Origin: Bradyrhizobium lablabi
GTDB taxonomy: Bacteria > Pseudomonadota > Alphaproteobacteria > Rhizobiales > Xanthobacteraceae
Direction: 5' to 3'
Length of the DNA stretch: 50,256 nt
Assembly (NCBI RefSeq): GCF_018129385.1
Contig: NZ_JAFCLN010000029.1
Coordinates: 1-50,256 of the forward strand
The first letter of the stretch is position 1; each line of letters begins with the position of its first letter. Under the pieces are notes generated by a model. The model worked only from the letters and a program-made list of their open reading frames with translations. It was not told where the DNA came from and ran no database searches. The position numbers and the translations under genes are program-made. Below, in pieces: positions 17,439 to 24,161 of the stretch.

Positions 17439-17645
17439 TCACGCCGACGGGCGTTTCCCGTCCCACCATCGCGCAACATCGGCAAAGCCGAAAAAGCCAG
17501 TGAAGATCGCGATCGCCCCGCTGCCGAGCGGCATGCCGGGAAAGCCGAGTCGCCAGATTTTTTGGGGATTGCGCCACCTCCAGAACCGGCCTGGCTCAAG
17601 CCGCGGCCGGTTTTGTTCTGGCGTGAAACAGCCCGCTACTACCAC
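17439..17645 (-). CDS. Possible small membrane protein (uncertain)
   Basis: A 68-codon reading frame from a GTG. The C-terminal half reads like a real small membrane protein: RFWRWRNPQKIWRLGFPGMP followed by a hydrophobic stretch GAIAIFTGFFGFADVARWW. There is no ATG ahead of that part and no good ribosome site, so the start is a guess. The rest of the 17108-17684 gap between two genes holds nothing else I can support. It may be a degraded gene or a chance frame. Confidence 0.3.
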   Translation of the reverse strand: MVVAGCFTPEQNRPRLEPGRFWRWRNPQKIWRLGFPGMPLGSGAIAIFTGFFGFADVARWWDGKRPSA

Positions 17646-17687
17646 CGCCTGTTTGCCGCGACCTAAAGTCTGTGCACGCCAACGGTG

Positions 17688-18095
17688 ATGTATATGACAA
17701 AGCTGCTCGTAATACAGGCAATCGGGCTCGGATGCTGCGGCGCGGCGCTTGTGGTGCGGATGGCCGGCGCGCAGATGGCGCTGCCGGCGGCAACGCCGCC
17801 CGATGGCGCGACGCTGTTCAAGCAGCAATGTGCGACCTGCCACACGACAAATTTGTCCGACCCGGTGCGGCAAGGTCCGCCACTGGTCAAGATCGTCGGC
17901 AGACCCGCCGGCAAGCTCGATGGCTTCCACTACTCGGCGGGCTTTGCCAACGCGGACTTCGTCTGGGACGACGCCAGGCTCGATGCCTATCTCGCCAATC
18001 CGCAGGCGACGGTCCCGGGTTCCAACATGGCCTACCGCCAGCCCAAGGCGGAGACCCGCGCCGCCATCATCGCCTATCTGAAGGAACTGAACTGA
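17688..18095 (+). CDS. Mono-haem c-type cytochrome
   Basis: A 135-residue exported cytochrome c. The haem-attachment motif CATCH is at residues 48-52 and the likely axial Met is Met114 in GSNMAY; HYSAGFANADFVWDDARLDA and the closing AAIIAYLKELN helix match class I cytochrome c of the c2/c550 type. The N-terminal 25-30 residues form a hydrophobic signal or anchor. GTG at 17685, ATG at 17688 and ATG at 17694 are all possible starts; none has a strong ribosome site. The next gene begins right after the stop. It leads a cluster with a subunit-3-like protein and a GMC oxidoreductase, so it probably accepts electrons from that enzyme. Confidence 0.9.
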   Translation: MYMTKLLVIQAIGLGCCGAALVVRMAGAQMALPAATPPDGATLFKQQCATCHTTNLSDPVRQGPPLVKIVGRPAGKLDGFHYSAGFANADFVWDDARLDAYLANPQATVPGSNMAYRQPKAETRAAIIAYLKELN

Positions 18096-18491
18096 ATGGC
18101 AAAGCCCGTTCATTCGATGATCCGCGTGTTCGACGAGGCGAAATCGCTGGACTTCTACGCTCGCGCCTTCGGGCTCGAGGTCGCCGACCATCTCAAGTTT
18201 GCGGATTTCGCACTGATCTATCTGCGTCATCCGTCCTCGCCCTTCGAGGTCGAACTGACCGTCAATTTCGATCGTAAGGAGCCCTACGCGCTGGGCGACG
18301 GCTACGGCCATCTCGCCGTTGTCGTCGATGACGTCGACGCCGAACACGCGCGGTTCGAGCGGGAACGCCTGTCGCCCGGACCGCTGCGCGACTTCAAGCA
18401 TGACGGCAGGACGCTGGCGCGCTTCTTCTTCGTTGCCGACCCTGACGGCTACAAAATCGAGGTGATCCAGCGGGGTGGACGCTTCGGCTAA
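18096..18491 (+). CDS. VOC (glyoxalase/bleomycin resistance) family protein
   Basis: A 131-residue single-domain protein of the vicinal oxygen chelate superfamily. The beta-alpha-beta-beta-beta pattern is visible: HSMIRVFDEAKSLDFYARAF, LIYLRHPSSPFEVELTVNF, then GYGHLAVVVDDVDAEHARF and FFVADPDGYKIEVIQR. The metal-ligand positions read His4-5, Glu in FEVELT, His in GYGHLAV and Glu in KIEVIQ, compatible with a lactoylglutathione-lyase-like enzyme. Its ATG follows the cytochrome stop without a gap, so it is co-transcribed with the dehydrogenase genes. Possible roles are detoxifying a carbonyl product or isomerising a sugar-derived intermediate; this is inference. Confidence 0.88.
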   Translation: MAKPVHSMIRVFDEAKSLDFYARAFGLEVADHLKFADFALIYLRHPSSPFEVELTVNFDRKEPYALGDGYGHLAVVVDDVDAEHARFERERLSPGPLRDFKHDGRTLARFFFVADPDGYKIEVIQRGGRFG

Positions 18492-18524
18492 TCGCAATCA
18501 ACAGGCATTCAATGGAGGACACCC

Positions 18525-19073
18525 ATGAGAGAAGTCGATCGTCGAAGCAAATACGACCGCCGGGTCTTTCTGAAGGGCGCGGCAACTGCGATTCCAACCG
18601 TCGCCATTGCGACAAGCACGGGCCTTGCCGTCGGCGATGCCTGGGCCGACGACGCCGGCACACTGACGCCGTCAACGCTGAAGACATTGGTGAAGATGGC
18701 GCGCGATATCTATCCGCACGATTTCCTGGGCGACAGCTACTACATCGTCGCGATCAAGCCGTGGGACGGCAAGGCGGCAAAAGATCCGGCGGTGAAGTCA
18801 CTGATCAACGACGGCGTAGCCCGGCTCGATCAGGAGGCCAACGCCCGCCACAAGGTGCCTTACGCGCAGGTGGCGTGGGAAAATGATCGCGTCGCGCTGC
18901 TCCAGGGCATCGAGCAGTCCGCCTTCTTCCAGAAGATCCGCGGCGACCTCGTCGTCTCCCTCTACAACCAGAAAGAGGTCTGGCCGAAGTTCGGCTACGA
19001 GGGCTCCTCCGCCGAGCATGGCGGCTACATCAAGCGCGGCTTCGCCGACATCGATTGGCTCCCGAAGGCCTAA
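18525..19073 (+). CDS. Gluconate 2-dehydrogenase subunit 3-like protein with Tat signal
   Basis: A 182-residue small subunit related to gluconate 2-dehydrogenase subunit 3. The N-terminus has a twin-arginine signal (DRRVFLKGAATA followed by a hydrophobic stretch and AWA), so a folded complex is exported; the GMC partner lacks its own signal and could be carried along. The body shows LKTLVKMARDIYPHDFLGDSYY, typical of the family. GGAGGA precedes the ATG by a good distance. It lies directly upstream of the GMC oxidoreductase, as in three-component dehydrogenases made of a flavoprotein, a small Tat-exported subunit and a cytochrome c. Confidence 0.85.
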   Translation: MREVDRRSKYDRRVFLKGAATAIPTVAIATSTGLAVGDAWADDAGTLTPSTLKTLVKMARDIYPHDFLGDSYYIVAIKPWDGKAAKDPAVKSLINDGVARLDQEANARHKVPYAQVAWENDRVALLQGIEQSAFFQKIRGDLVVSLYNQKEVWPKFGYEGSSAEHGGYIKRGFADIDWLPKA

Positions 19074-19111
19074 AGGCCTTCAGGCAACGAACGGTCAGGG
19101 AGGAAACCCAC

Positions 19112-20680
19112 ATGGCAAAATTCGATCTGAATGACAGCGGCGTGGTCGTGATCGTCGGCTCCGGCGCGGGCGGCGGAACGCTCGGCAATGAGCTGGCGCA
19201 AAAGGGCGTCAAGGTCGTGATTCTGGAAGCGGGCTCGCGCATCGAACTCCAGCACTTCGTCAATGATGAATGGGAGAGTTTTACCCAACTCGCCTGGTCC
19301 GACATGCGCACCACCTCGGGAAGCTGGCGCGTCGCAAAGGATTTCCCGAATCTTCCGGCGTGGATCGTGAAGGCGGTCGGCGGCTCGACAACGCACTGGG
19401 CGGGCGCCTCGCTGCGCTTCGACGAGCACGAGTTCAAGGTCAAGAGCACCTATGGCGGCATCCAGGGCGCCAATTTGCTGGACTGGCCGATCACGCTGGC
19501 CGAGATGGAGCCGTGGTACGCCAAGGCCGAGGACAAGATGGGCGTCACCCGTACCAACGGCATTGCGGGGCTGCCCGGCAACAACAATTTCAAGGTGATG
19601 GAAGCCGGCGCGAAGAAGCTCGGCTACAAGACCGTGCATACCGGCAACATGGCGATCAACAGCGAGGCCCGCGACGGGCGCGGCGCCTGCCAGCAGATCG
19701 GCTTCTGCTTCCAGGGCTGCAAGTCCGGCGCCAAATGGTCGACGCTGTATACCGAAATCCCCAAGGGCGAGGCGACCGGCAATCTCGAAGTGCGCCCCAA
19801 CAGCATGGTGATCAAGATCGAGCACGATGCGTCCGGCAAGGTGACCGGTGTGGTGTATGCCGACGCGGCCGGCGCGATGCAGCGCCAGAAAGCGCGCGTG
19901 GTGGCGGTTGCCGGCAACTCGATCGAAAGCCCGCGCCTGTTGCTCAACAGCGCCTCCAACATGTTCCCGGACGGTCTTGCCAACTCGTCCGGTCAGGTCG
20001 GCCGCAACTATATGCGGCATATGACCGGCAGCGTGTACGCGGCGTTCGAGAAGTCGGTGCATATGTATCGCGGCACCACCATGGCCGGCATCATCCGCGA
20101 CGAAGCCAAGAACGACCCCAAACGCGGCTTCGTCGGCGGCTATGAGATGGAGACGCTGTCGATCGGCGTGCCCTTCATGGCGGCGTTCCTGAACCCGGGT
20201 GCATGGGGACGCTCCTTCACGTCGGCGATGGAGTCCTATCCGCGCATGGCCGGCATGTGGCTGGTCGGCGAGGACATGCCGCAGGAAACCAATCGCATCA
20301 CGCTGGATCCGAAGGCCAAGGACAAGTTCGGCATGGCGGTGGCGAGCGTGCATTTCGACGATCATCCCAACGACGTCGCGATGCGCAACCACGCCTACAA
20401 GCAGGGCGCCGCCGTCTATGAGGCCGTCGGCGCCACCGTGACCTATCCGACGCCGCCCTACCCGAGCACGCACAATCTCGGCACCGTCAGGATGAGCGAG
20501 AAAGCAAAGGACGGCGTGGTGAACAAATTCGGCCAGAGCCACGACGTCAAGAACCTGTTCGTTTCCGACGGCAGCCAGTTCACCAGCGGCGCCGCCTGCA
20601 ATCCGACGCTGACGATCGTGGCGCTCGCGATCCGGCAGGCCGACCACATCGCAGGCGCGATGCAACGCAAGGAGATCTAG
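19112..20680 (+). CDS. GMC-family FAD-dependent oxidoreductase
   Basis: A 522-residue flavoprotein of the glucose-methanol-choline family, closest in style to the large subunit of gluconate or sorbitol dehydrogenases. The FAD-binding motif GSGAGGGTLG is at about 16-25 followed by the Glu of VILEAGSR. GSTTHWAGASLRF is the conserved flavin-site segment. The C-terminal active site shows STHNLGTVRMS (catalytic His) and AACNPTLTIVALAIRQADHI (Asn). CQQIGFCFQGCKSGAKWS gives a Cys-rich loop also found in this group. A strong AGGGAGGAA ribosome site fixes the ATG at 19112. It has no signal peptide, which suits co-export with the Tat subunit encoded upstream. The substrate cannot be read from sequence. 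A strong terminator follows. Confidence 0.92.
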   Translation: MAKFDLNDSGVVVIVGSGAGGGTLGNELAQKGVKVVILEAGSRIELQHFVNDEWESFTQLAWSDMRTTSGSWRVAKDFPNLPAWIVKAVGGSTTHWAGASLRFDEHEFKVKSTYGGIQGANLLDWPITLAEMEPWYAKAEDKMGVTRTNGIAGLPGNNNFKVMEAGAKKLGYKTVHTGNMAINSEARDGRGACQQIGFCFQGCKSGAKWSTLYTEIPKGEATGNLEVRPNSMVIKIEHDASGKVTGVVYADAAGAMQRQKARVVAVAGNSIESPRLLLNSASNMFPDGLANSSGQVGRNYMRHMTGSVYAAFEKSVHMYRGTTMAGIIRDEAKNDPKRGFVGGYEMETLSIGVPFMAAFLNPGAWGRSFTSAMESYPRMAGMWLVGEDMPQETNRITLDPKAKDKFGMAVASVHFDDHPNDVAMRNHAYKQGAAVYEAVGATVTYPTPPYPSTHNLGTVRMSEKAKDGVVNKFGQSHDVKNLFVSDGSQFTSGAACNPTLTIVALAIRQADHIAGAMQRKEI

Positions 20681-20685
20681 TTCAA

Positions 20686-20721
20686 AAAAGCGGCCCGGTC
20701 CGGGCGGACCGGGCCGCTTTT
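20686..20721 (+). terminator. Strong hairpin terminator after the GMC oxidoreductase gene
   Basis: AAAAGCGGCCCGGTCC pairs perfectly with GGACCGGGCCGCTTTT (16-base stem) around a four-base loop, starting 6 bases after the stop and ending in TTTT. The flanking A and T runs make it usable from both sides, also for the convergent gene at 20742. Confidence 0.88.
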
Positions 20722-20741
20722 CCTTGTCGAGCGAATGAATC

Positions 20742-21056
20742 CTATTCGGCGGCGTCGAGAATGGCCGCGGCGCCACGAAATTCCGGGACTGCGATCGTGC
20801 TCTTGGAACGGTAGATCAGGCAGGAACAGCGCAAGAGAGAGGCGAAATTATTGACCTCGCCATGATGGTCGAGGACTTCGTTATGCAGCGTGGTGAGGAA
20901 CTTCGCCAGGCTCATTCCCTCCTTGGCGGCGATCTCTTCCAGCGTGTCCCAGAACGACATTTCCAGCCGGATCGACGTGCAATGGCCGCCGATCCGCAGC
21001 GATCGGGTCTGCGATTCGTAGTCCCGTTGCGGTTGATGCGCGAACAGATGGCACAT
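20742..21056 (-). CDS. Ribbon-helix-helix (RHH_4-type) domain protein
   Basis: A 104-residue protein with the RHH_4 pattern: CTSIRLEMSFWDTLEEIAAK followed by EGMSLAKFLTTLHNEVLDHH, then FASLLRCSCLIYRSKS. The beta strand with SIRLE and the two helices match the DNA-binding ribbon-helix-helix fold, although proteins of this group have often been annotated as unknown or as aryl-sulfate-related. A strong GGGAGGAA site precedes the ATG. It is convergent with the GMC operon. A DNA-binding role is likely; its target is unknown. Confidence 0.82.
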   Translation of the reverse strand: MCHLFAHQPQRDYESQTRSLRIGGHCTSIRLEMSFWDTLEEIAAKEGMSLAKFLTTLHNEVLDHHGEVNNFASLLRCSCLIYRSKSTIAVPEFRGAAAILDAAE

Positions 21057-21173
21057 TTCGTTCCTCCCGGTCAGATTATAATTTTTCTAAACGATATACC
21101 CGCGCCTGCGACCTCACAATCCCGACCTTGCGTGCCGTCCCGGTATCGAACGCCAGCATCTTCAAGGCGATAG

Positions 21174-21220
21174 AGCATGATCCGGAAAAGTGGACACCGG
21201 TTTTCCGAAAAGATCATGCT
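21174..21220. repeat. Palindromic repeat (AGCATGATCCGG...AGATCATGCT, family E)
   Basis: AGCATGATCCGGAAAAGTGG at the left and CCGGTTTTCCGAAAAGATCATGCT at the right form an imperfect palindrome, the short version of the element at 13069-13135. It is followed directly by CAAACAAAAAGAT and another hairpin. Confidence 0.7.
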
Positions 21221-21233
21221 CAAACAAAAAGAT

Positions 21234-21272
21234 AGAGCGGGATGACGATTCGAAGAAAAGTCATCCCGCTCT
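21234..21272. repeat. 13-bp inverted repeat next to the family E element
   Basis: AGAGCGGGATGAC (21234-21246) and GTCATCCCGCTCT (21260-21272) are perfect complements around a 13-base loop. It belongs to the same composite repeat and lies between the RHH gene promoter and mutL. Confidence 0.65.
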
Positions 21273-21381
21273 AGTTCGGTTTCATCCCCAGGCGGGATTG
21301 AATTTGCGGGTCCCGGCCCATGCATTTGCCGCGCCAGGCGCCTAGAATGGCGGCTGCCTTCGAATCTCCCCGACGAAACCC

Positions 21382-23193
21382 ATGCCCGTCCGCCAGCTCC
21401 CCGAACAGGTCGTCAACCGCATCGCCGCCGGCGAGGTGGTCGAACGTCCCGCGAGCGTGGTGAAGGAGCTGGTGGAGAACGCCATCGATGCCGGCGCCAG
21501 CCGGATCGACATCTTCACCGACGGCGGCGGCCGGCGCCGCATCGGCATTACCGATGACGGCAGCGGCATGACCCATGCGGATCTGGCGCTCTCCGTCGAC
21601 CGCCACGCCACCTCGAAGCTGGACGACGAGGATCTGCTGCGTATCCGCACGCTGGGTTTCCGCGGCGAGGCGCTGCCCTCGATCGGCGCGGTGGCCAGGC
21701 TCGGCATCACCACGCGCCACGCCTCCGAGCCGCATGCCTGGTCGCTCTCGGTCGAGGGCGGCGAGAAATCACAGGTCATGCCTGCGGCGCTCGGACAGGG
21801 CACCCGCGTCGAGGTCAGCGATCTCTTCTACGCGACGCCGGCCCGGCTGAAATTTTTGAAAACCGATCGCACCGAGGCCGAAGCGATCCGCGAAGTGGTG
21901 CGGCGTCTGGCAATGGCCCGCCCCGACGTCGCCTTCACGCTGGCGGGCGAGGAGCGCGCGCCGGTGACCTGGGCCGCGGCGCTTCCCAGCGCCGCCGGCC
22001 GCCTGACGCGGCTCGGCGATATCCTGGGCGCTGACTTCCGCTCCAGTGCCATCGAGGTGCGCGCCGAGCGCGAGGGCGTCCTGGTCGAAGGCTTTGCTGC
22101 CGCGCCTTCCCTCACGCGCGCCAACGCACTCGGGCAATATCTGTTCGTCAACGGCCGCCCGGTGCGCGACAAGCTGATCCTCGGCGCCGTGCGCGCGGCC
22201 TATGCCGACTATCTGCCGCGTGACCGCCATCCCGTAGTCGCGCTGTTCGTGACGCTGCCCCCGCAAGAGGTCGACGCCAACGTGCACCCGGCCAAGACCG
22301 AGGTGCGCTTCCGCAACGCCGGCCTCGTCCGCGCCCTGATCGTGCATGCACTGAAGGAGGGCCTTGCGCGCGAGGGCAAGCGCACCGCCGCCAATACGGA
22401 TGGCGCCGCCATCTCTGCGTTCCGCCCAGCCTTCGCGCCGCGCCCGGGCAATTGGGACTGGCGCCGTTCGCCGTCCTTTCCGGTCTCGCCGATGCCGGGC
22501 TTCGAAGGCGCCGCCGCGCAAGCCTTCGCCGAGCCGGGACAGGCCGCCTTCGACGTCGGCGCGCCGACCGCCGACGTGCGCTTCGAGTCAACACCGTCCG
22601 CCGATCTGCTCGACCGCCCGCTTGGCGCCGCGCGAACGCAGATCCACGAAACCTATATCGTCTCGCAAACCCGCGACGGCCTCATCGTGGTGGACCAACA
22701 CGCCGCCCATGAGCGCATCGTCTATGAGCGACTGAAGGCCTCGCTGGCGAAGAACGGCGTGCAGCGGCAAATTCTGCTGATCCCGGAAATCGTCGAACTC
22801 GACGAAGCCACGGTGGAGCAACTGCTCGACCGCGCCGAGGAGCTCGCCTCCTTCGGCCTCGCCATCGAATCCTTCGGCCCCGGCGCCGTCGCCGTGCGCG
22901 AAACACCCTCCCTCCTCGGCAAGACCAATGCCGCGGGCCTGCTCCGCGACCTCGCCGAGCACATGGCCGAATGGGACGAAGCCTTGCCGCTCGAGCGCCG
23001 CCTGATGCATGTCGCCGCCACCATGGCCTGCCACGGCTCGGTGCGCGCCGGACGCATCCTCAAGCCCGAAGAGATGAACGCGCTGCTGCGCGAGATGGAA
23101 GACACGCCGAACTCCGGCCAGTGCAACCACGGCCGCCCGACCTATGTGGAATTGAAGCTGAGCGATATCGAAAAGCTGTTCGGGCGGAGATAG
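21382..23193 (+). CDS. mutL: DNA mismatch repair protein MutL
   Basis: A 603-residue mismatch-repair mediator that couples MutS recognition to strand incision. The GHKL ATPase motifs are complete: NRIAAGEVVERPASVVKELV with ENAIDAGAS, DDGSGM, and GFRGEALPSI. A Pro/Ala-rich linker spans about 330-415. The C-terminal domain carries DQHAAHERIVYE, the DQHA(X)2E(X)4E endonuclease motif found in organisms without MutH, and near the end ATMACHGSVRAG and CNHGRPT, which complete the metal site. So the protein is probably its own nicking enzyme. The gene starts after a long repeat-filled gap and is followed 18 bases later by a small gene with a very strong ribosome site. Confidence 0.97.
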   Translation: MPVRQLPEQVVNRIAAGEVVERPASVVKELVENAIDAGASRIDIFTDGGGRRRIGITDDGSGMTHADLALSVDRHATSKLDDEDLLRIRTLGFRGEALPSIGAVARLGITTRHASEPHAWSLSVEGGEKSQVMPAALGQGTRVEVSDLFYATPARLKFLKTDRTEAEAIREVVRRLAMARPDVAFTLAGEERAPVTWAAALPSAAGRLTRLGDILGADFRSSAIEVRAEREGVLVEGFAAAPSLTRANALGQYLFVNGRPVRDKLILGAVRAAYADYLPRDRHPVVALFVTLPPQEVDANVHPAKTEVRFRNAGLVRALIVHALKEGLAREGKRTAANTDGAAISAFRPAFAPRPGNWDWRRSPSFPVSPMPGFEGAAAQAFAEPGQAAFDVGAPTADVRFESTPSADLLDRPLGAARTQIHETYIVSQTRDGLIVVDQHAAHERIVYERLKASLAKNGVQRQILLIPEIVELDEATVEQLLDRAEELASFGLAIESFGPGAVAVRETPSLLGKTNAAGLLRDLAEHMAEWDEALPLERRLMHVAATMACHGSVRAGRILKPEEMNALLREMEDTPNSGQCNHGRPTYVELKLSDIEKLFGRR

Positions 23194-23211
23194 ATTTTAA
23201 GGAGGTATTCC

Positions 23212-23445
23212 GTGACGCGAGAGGACCTGAAGCCCCTTATTCTGCAAGCGTTAGGCTCACCCGGAAATAAAGCGAAGATTGCTAAGATTGCGAAGTTCAT
23301 CTGGGATCACCACGAGCGCGACCTGCGATCGTCTGGTGATTTCTTCTATACTTGGCAGTACGACATGAGGTGGGCCGGCGACAGTTTAGTCAAAGAAGGT
23401 AAGCTTGATAAAGGTCGTGTTGGAATGTGGGAGCGGCTAAGGTAG
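23212..23445 (+). CDS. Stand-alone winged-helix-like small protein (Mrr N-terminal-like)
   Basis: A 77-residue protein with GTG start and a perfect AAGGAGGT ribosome site. The pattern LKPLILQALGSPGNKAKIAK, then FIWDHHERDL and YDMRWAGDSLVKEGKLDKGR ending in VGMWERLR resembles the N-terminal winged-helix domain of Mrr-type restriction proteins (the tyrosine-Trp-Ala helix followed by a wing ending in GVWxL), but here it stands alone without a nuclease domain. Its base composition is visibly less GC-rich than mutL. It lies 18 bases after mutL and may be co-transcribed. A DNA-binding role is inference; the resemblance is weak and from memory. Confidence 0.65.
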   Translation: MTREDLKPLILQALGSPGNKAKIAKIAKFIWDHHERDLRSSGDFFYTWQYDMRWAGDSLVKEGKLDKGRVGMWERLR

Positions 23446-23450
23446 CCGCC

Positions 23451-23527
23451 GTAGGGTGGATTAGCCGAAGGCGTAATCCACCGATCGCGCGAAGAATGGT
23501 GGGTTACGCTCCGCTAACCCACCCTAT
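23451..23527. repeat. Palindromic repeat (GTAGGGTGGATTAGCCGAAGGCGTAA type, family B)
   Basis: GTAGGGTGGATTAGC at the left and GCTAACCCACCCTAT at the right are near-perfect terminal inverted repeats. Full relatives are at 33206-33297 and 41863-41943. It directly precedes the GFA gene. Confidence 0.75.
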
Positions 23528-23564
23528 GGAGCGCTCCGGTCAGTACGAAGCGCAAAGGGAAGAG

Positions 23565-23987
23565 ATGGGCCTCGCGTTGCCCTCGGAGGGAGGCTGCCAG
23601 TGCGGCGAAATCCGCTATCGCCTCACAGGCGAGCCCGTATGGCTGGGAGTCTGCCATTGCAACGACTGCAAGATGCAATCCGGAGGGGTTTTCGGCATGA
23701 GCCTCAGGATGCGCGAGGCCGATGTTAAGCTCATCAGTGGCGAGCCGAAGTGCTGGACACGCCCCGCCGAGAATGGCGGGCGGGCCAAAAACTGCTATTT
23801 CTGCGGAACCTGCGGGATACGCCTTTGGCACACCAGCGGATTAGGCTTCTTGAGCATCAAACCCGGCACGCTGGACGATTCGTCGCTGCTGGCACCGCGT
23901 TACGAGGGATGGACGAAGCGCAAGGCGCCTTGGCTAACGATCAACGGGCTGGAGGTCAGCCACCATACACAGCCGTCGCGCAAGTGA
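23565..23987 (+). CDS. GFA family protein (CENP-V/GFA fold zinc protein)
   Basis: A 140-residue zinc protein of the family named for glutathione-dependent formaldehyde-activating enzyme. All zinc-binding Cys motifs are present: GGCQCGEIRY (CxC), CHCNDCKMQSG (CxCxxC) and CYFCGTCGIRLWH (CxxCxxC), with FLSIKPGTLDD as in other members. Most proteins with this fold are of unknown substrate; few act on formaldehyde. The ATG at 23565 is chosen because GGGAAGAG lies just before it and the conserved part begins here; an in-frame ATG at 23526 lies within the palindromic repeat and lacks a ribosome site. No functional neighbour is apparent. Confidence 0.85.
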   Translation: MGLALPSEGGCQCGEIRYRLTGEPVWLGVCHCNDCKMQSGGVFGMSLRMREADVKLISGEPKCWTRPAENGGRAKNCYFCGTCGIRLWHTSGLGFLSIKPGTLDDSSLLAPRYEGWTKRKAPWLTINGLEVSHHTQPSRK

Positions 23988-24105
23988 CGTGTTGGGTTTT
24001 TCAAATATAGTTTATTCCCTTTGTGGGGAGGGATTGGGCTGCCGCTACAGCCACCCGCCGCCACGTAGCGCGGCGAGTGACTTTTCGGCCAGCCCGTTAG
24101 AGCGC

Positions 24106-24138
24106 CGGCTTCGCGCGGTCACCGACCGCGCGAAGCCG
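24106..24138. terminator. Hairpin downstream of the RTX-like gene
   Basis: CGGCTTCGCGCGGTC and GACCGCGCGAAGCCG form a perfect 15-base stem with a 3-base loop, 24 bases beyond the stop of the minus-strand RTX-like gene. There is no clear U-tract, so it may stabilise the 3' end as well as stop transcription. Confidence 0.6.
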
Positions 24139-24161
24139 TCTCGTTACTCACACACCTCGGC

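Noticed and set aside
19070..20776. 568-codon minus-strand frame opposite the GMC oxidoreductase
   Set aside because: High-GC antisense frame rich in Arg, His, Gly; no motif, while the plus strand has a full GMC signature.
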